Source of the DNA: Planctomycetota bacterium
Lineage (GTDB): Bacteria; Planctomycetota; Phycisphaerae; UBA1845
NCBI GenBank assembly: GCA_022563055.1
Contig: JADFOB010000023.1
Span: forward strand, 1-9,711
DNA: 9,711 nucleotides
Direction of reading: 5' to 3'
Every line of letters starts with the position of its first letter. Position 1 is the first letter of the stretch. Made by a program: the position numbers and the translations under genes. This document shows positions 7,300 through 9,711 of the stretch, piece by piece. The notes beneath the pieces were generated by a model. It saw only the letters and a program-made list of their open reading frames with translations, had not been told where the DNA came from and ran no database searches.

Positions 7300-7315
7300 C
7301 GGCGGATAACCGCCG
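7300..7315. promoter_or_regulatory. 6-bp dyad just upstream of the DUF362 gene
   Basis: CGGCGG at 7300-7305 and CCGCCG at 7310-7315 form a hairpin with an ATAA loop, ending 29 bases before the ATG at 7345. It could be an operator or leader stem. No binding protein can be named. Confidence 0.25.
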
Positions 7316-7344
7316 GCATTAGGATTGACGGCACACCGGCACAG

Positions 7345-8328
7345 ATGTTTGGCGATCACGAACCATTATCGAGACGGGGGTTCCTCGGCGTAGGCGTTTG
7401 CCTGGCGACGGGGAGTCTCGCGCGTTCGGCGGTGCCGGGTGCGGCGGAGTCGGAGTTGACCGTGCCTGCCGGCAGGGCGCGATCCCGCGTGGTCCGCGCG
7501 CGCTCCCGCTATGCGGTCAAAGGCCCGACGGTCCATCCAGCCATGTTTGAGGAGCTGCTCGAAGAAACACTCACAACGTTGACCGAAACGAAAAACCTGG
7601 GCGATGCGTGGCGAGCCCTGCTCAGGCCCGACGATGTGGTGGGACTCAAGTTCAACCGTTCCGCACAAGCCGTTTTGGCGACGACCAGGTCGGTGGCCCC
7701 CATCTTGATTGATACGATCGTTCGGGCGGGGTTCAAGCCACAACAGATCGTTTGCATCGAGGCGCCTTTGGACCTGAAGACACCACACAAGACGGCAGCA
7801 CCTCGGATGGGTTACGAGCGGGAGGAGACGGCTTTTGGCAGCGGGTCAGACCAGTTGGCCTTGGTGCTGAAACAGGTGACAGCCATCGTTGACGTGCCAT
7901 ATCTCAAGACGCACAACATCGCGGGCTTGACCGGGGCGTTGAAGAACTTGTCACACGGCTTGGTCAAACATCCCGCGCGATACCACGACCACGGATGTTC
8001 GCCTTTCATTGCGGACATCGTGGCTCTTCCCGAGATCCGCGATAAGCTGCGGTTATGTCTGGTCGACGCGCTCCGGGTCGTGTATGACAAGGGTCCGGAC
8101 GCCACGGCCACGACAATCAGCGACGAGGGTTTGCTCCTGGCATCGCTCGACCCCGTCGCCGTCGATGCTGTGGGCTTGTCCATCCTCAATGAGATTCGGG
8201 ACCGGGCTGCACTTAGCCCGGTTGCGGAATCAGCGAGCCGTCTGCCCTATCTCGCCGATGCCCACCGCAAGGGGCTCGGTATTGCGGTTCCGCACGGGAT
8301 TGATGTGATCTCGCGTAAGCTTTCCTAG
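7345..8328 (+). CDS. Tat-exported DUF362 domain protein
   Basis: The protein has 327 residues from the ATG at 7345. The frame is open from 7171, but residues before MFGDHEPLSRRGFLG look non-coding, and this start puts the twin-arginine motif SRRGFLG (residues 9-15) at the N-terminus, followed by a hydrophobic stretch to about 30. It is therefore predicted to be folded in the cytoplasm and exported by Tat. The DUF362 core is shown by PDDVVGLKFN (95-104), VDVPYLKTHNIAGLTGALKN (182-201) and SLDPVAVDAVG (267-277). DUF362 proteins are poorly characterised; some carry 4Fe-4S ferredoxin domains, but none is visible here, as the mature part has only isolated Cys (137, 218, 238). The gene stands alone between wide spacers, and no strong ribosome binding site is visible before the ATG. 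Identity as DUF362 is fairly firm; the biochemical role is unknown. Confidence 0.88.
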   Translation: MFGDHEPLSRRGFLGVGVCLATGSLARSAVPGAAESELTVPAGRARSRVVRARSRYAVKGPTVHPAMFEELLEETLTTLTETKNLGDAWRALLRPDDVVGLKFNRSAQAVLATTRSVAPILIDTIVRAGFKPQQIVCIEAPLDLKTPHKTAAPRMGYEREETAFGSGSDQLALVLKQVTAIVDVPYLKTHNIAGLTGALKNLSHGLVKHPARYHDHGCSPFIADIVALPEIRDKLRLCLVDALRVVYDKGPDATATTISDEGLLLASLDPVAVDAVGLSILNEIRDRAALSPVAESASRLPYLADAHRKGLGIAVPHGIDVISRKLS

Positions 8329-8356
8329 TGCTTTGTCACGTGCGAATCGGGTTTGC

Positions 8357-8442
8357 GTGCCACTGCTCTTTCGCCCCAACGCGTCGGGACCGGACGGGAC
8401 TATGTTGGGTGTACGAAAAGCACTGTTCACGAGCAGTGGCAC
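8357..8442. repeat. 86-bp nested inverted-repeat element
   Basis: The outer arms GTGCCACTGCTC (8357-8368) and GAGCAGTGGCAC (8431-8442) are perfect 12-bp inverted repeats. Inside them TTTCG (8369-8373) pairs with CGAAA (8414-8418) and CCCAAC (8375-8380) pairs with GTTGGG (8404-8409), in the right order for one long stem with bulges. A shorter alternative hairpin uses CACTG at 8421-8425 with CAGTG at 8434-8438. The element begins 28 bases after the DUF362 stop. It may be a MITE or REP-like unit, or a structured 3' end; no target-site duplication is evident. Confidence 0.6.
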
Positions 8443-8601
8443 ACATCCCGCTCCGTTGGATTTCCATGACAGCGTCGGCAACGGAACATTGGAGCCATGC
8501 CACGGCGGCCGGGCATCGCTTACGCAAACCGGGCAATCCGGGTCCGCCATGCCCGATCGGCAAGTTTTCGGCAGATCGTCGTATTTTGGTGGACGGCGGC
8601 A

Positions 8602-8630
8602 TTGACATGACTCCAAAGTCCGAGTATAGT
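8602..8630 (+). promoter_or_regulatory. Near-consensus sigma-70 promoter
   Basis: TTGACA at 8602-8607 and TATAGT at 8625-8630 are separated by exactly 17 bases, giving 11 of 12 consensus matches. Transcription would start near 8637. No ORF begins soon after: AAGGAG at 8633-8638 precedes only a six-codon frame from a GTG at 8651. The product could be a small RNA or the long 5' leader of the prepilin-like gene at 9202. Confidence 0.6.
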
Positions 8631-8636
8631 TTAAGG

Positions 8637-8760
8637 AGATAAGCGTAACGGTGCCTGGGGTGGCCCAATAACTCGTGGTGGCGAGTAATGCGCTGGGGAG
8701 ATTGGTCGCAGTTTTCGATCTGTTTGGTTCGGCTTTGTTATCATCTATATCCTACGGTTT
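8637..8760 (+). ncRNA. Possible small RNA or leader from the 8602 promoter
   Basis: After the promoter the sequence can form ACTCG (8671-8675) with CGAGT (8682-8686) nested within CCAAT (8665-8669) with ATTGG (8701-8705), followed by a T-rich stretch from about 8711 to 8760. It matches no RNA family I recognise (not SRP RNA, tmRNA or 6S by eye). The 3' end is a guess. Confidence 0.2.
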
Positions 8761-9188
8761 TCCCTCCGCACGAATCCTCCCACCGCGATGAACTTAGCCA
8801 ACAACCTGGTATGACGGTTGCCCTCCTCGGCGAGCGCTGGTAAATTGCGCGCCTGGGTTTCCGGCAGGGCGCATGGTTGCCGGACGACTCCGCGGAGTGC
8901 ATCCTCGAGGAGCAAGCATCCGTTTTCACCGAGCACGCAAGCGGTAGCGCCGGTCTCAGCGCTGTTGAGTCCCGGCATTTGATCTGGAATGGTTCTCCAG
9001 GTGCGTCGCGGGGGTTGCGTAGGCCCGCAAGATCGCAACCGGATGGGCTGGAGAGTTGATTTGAGCGTGTAGCGTAATGGGGCGCATCCGGCGCTGGTTC
9101 GCCTGGACTGATCGAACGGTCTTATTTGTAACCATACCAGGCGGAGTCGGCTCTTGCTGCGACCCTTTGGTATCTGTTGTTTGTTGTC

Positions 9189-9194
9189 AGGAGA
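9189..9194 (+). promoter_or_regulatory. Ribosome binding site of the prepilin-like gene
   Basis: AGGAGA ends seven bases before the ATG at 9202 and fixes that start. Confidence 0.7.
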
Positions 9195-9201
9195 AACTGC
9201 C

Positions 9202-9711
9202 ATGGGATTGAGAAAGAGGATTCGGGGATTTACGCTGATCGAGCTGCTGGTGGTGATTGCAATCATCGCCCTGCTGATCTCGATCCTGCTGCCGAGCTTG
9301 TCCCGCGCTCGGGAGTTGAGCAAGCGGCTGGTGTGCCAGTCCAACATCAAGGGTGTGGGAACTTCGGCAAAGATCTATGCCAACGACAACAATGAGAAGT
9401 GGATGATCCCGCCGTTCGACCGAACGCTCAAGTATGCGGATGGCGAGCGTGTGGACTACATCCAGGATCCGGACGGTCGGGGTCCCATCGGCGTGGATCG
9501 CGAGTTCCGGAGCTTTTCGTTTGGCAGCAATGCGAGTACGCTGGTGTCCGTCACCCGCTCATTCTGGATGTTGGTGCGCTCCGGCGACGTGACGGTGAAG
9601 CAGTTTATCTGCCCCAGTAGCGGTGCCGAGGCGGATCCGACCGAGAACATCGACTTCTACTACGATTTTATGGACACGGAAAACATCAGCTACGGGTATT
9701 TGGTTCCGTTC
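9202..9711 (+). CDS. Prepilin-like protein with N-terminal cleavage/methylation domain (3' end missing)
   Basis: The first 170 codons are present and the frame is still open at the window edge, so the gene is partial. The N-terminus is a classic type IV pilin / type II secretion pseudopilin signal: a short basic leader with R4, K5, R6 and R8, then G9 before [19 protein letters not shown]. Prepilin peptidase would cut after G9, leaving F10 as residue +1 and E14 as the conserved +5 Glu. A helix of about 20 residues anchors it in the inner membrane before assembly. [20 protein letters not shown] then follows, a pattern typical of the large planctomycete family of such proteins, whose individual roles (pseudopilus, pilus or surface protein) are mostly unknown. 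A good AGGAGA site precedes the ATG. An 873-base spacer lies upstream and may supply a long leader from 8637. Confidence 0.92.
   Translation, partial: MGLRKRIRGFTLIELLVVIAIIALLISILLPSLSRARELSKRLVCQSNIKGVGTSAKIYANDNNEKWMIPPFDRTLKYADGERVDYIQDPDGRGPIGVDREFRSFSFGSNASTLVSVTRSFWMLVRSGDVTVKQFICPSSGAEADPTENIDFYYDFMDTENISYGYLVPF

Larger units (their letters stand above)
6885..7344. other. Spacer of 460 bases with repeat units, no gene
   Basis: Reading frames here are short and show no recognisable protein. The stretch holds a 9-bp hairpin overlapping a tandem 20-bp repeat (7081-7126), an imperfect hairpin (7251-7286) and a small dyad before the DUF362 start (7300-7315). I see no clear promoter box pair. 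Confidence 0.55.
8329..9201. other. Spacer of 873 bases: repeats and a promoter, no convincing gene
   Basis: All frames are short or are antisense shadows, with no recognisable protein. The stretch contains the nested inverted repeat at 8357-8442, a 7-bp inverted repeat (8510-8516 with 8549-8555), a near-consensus promoter (8602-8630), small stems around 8665-8705 and a 5-bp stem at 8984-9000. It probably includes a long leader or small RNA. Confidence 0.55.

Noticed and set aside
8357..8442. CRISPR array or classic insertion sequence
   Set aside because: There is one inverted-repeat unit, no regularly spaced direct repeats, no transposase frame and no visible target duplication.
8328..8642. 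Small ORFs on both strands after the DUF362 gene (for example 8328-8642 plus, 8336-8668 minus)
   Set aside because: They overlap each other and the nested inverted repeat, lack ribosome sites and give Cys/His/Arg-rich products with no family resemblance.
8651..8671. Six-codon frame after AAGGAG downstream of the strong promoter
   Set aside because: The expected transcription start falls inside the AAGGAG, and the spacing of 12 bases to the GTG is too long; a leader peptide has no further support.
8745..9350. Minus-strand frame open for 201 codons
   Set aside because: It runs antisense through the start of the prepilin-like gene, whose signal sequence and ribosome site are clear. Its own product is Arg/Ser/Pro-rich with no recognisable motif.

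Overview
The window looks like part of a chromosome of a Planctomycetota bacterium, perhaps of the Phycisphaerae type. The reasons are a single-chain SecD-SecF translocase of 1272 residues, a Tat-exported DUF362 protein, a pseudopilin-like protein of the [14 protein letters not shown] class that is abundant in this phylum, high GC, and gene-sparse spacers rich in hairpins. The phylum is inferred from gene style; no 16S or other marker is present.

Layout from left to right: a perfect hairpin at the left edge (1-30); a minus-strand gene for an exported helical protein of unknown function (291-1421); a short spacer with a GC-rich hairpin; the large minus-strand secDF gene (1653-5471); a spacer of about 0.8 kb that may hold a small minus-strand secreted-protein ORF (5607-6029, weak); a divergent AT-rich regulatory region (about 6030-6310); a plus-strand DUF2617-like gene (6315-6884); a spacer with palindromic and tandem repeat units (6885-7344); a plus-strand Tat-signal DUF362 gene (7345-8328); an 873-base spacer with a nested inverted-repeat element and a near-consensus sigma-70 promoter (8329-9201); and the 5' part of a plus-strand prepilin-like gene that runs off the right edge (9202 onward).

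The genes do not form an obvious single pathway. A loose common theme is export across the inner membrane: SecDF drives Sec export, the DUF362 protein carries a Tat signal, the left-hand hypothetical has a signal peptide, and the pseudopilin-like protein has a type III (prepilin) signal. Spacing is wide, so most genes are probably transcribed separately.

I do not see a clear new multi-gene system. The most unusual points are architectural. The SecF half of SecDF has a greatly enlarged periplasmic loop containing what looks like a second copy of the SecF head motif, plus two extra C-terminal membrane helices. The spacers hold structured repeat elements and an orphan strong promoter that no ORF explains.
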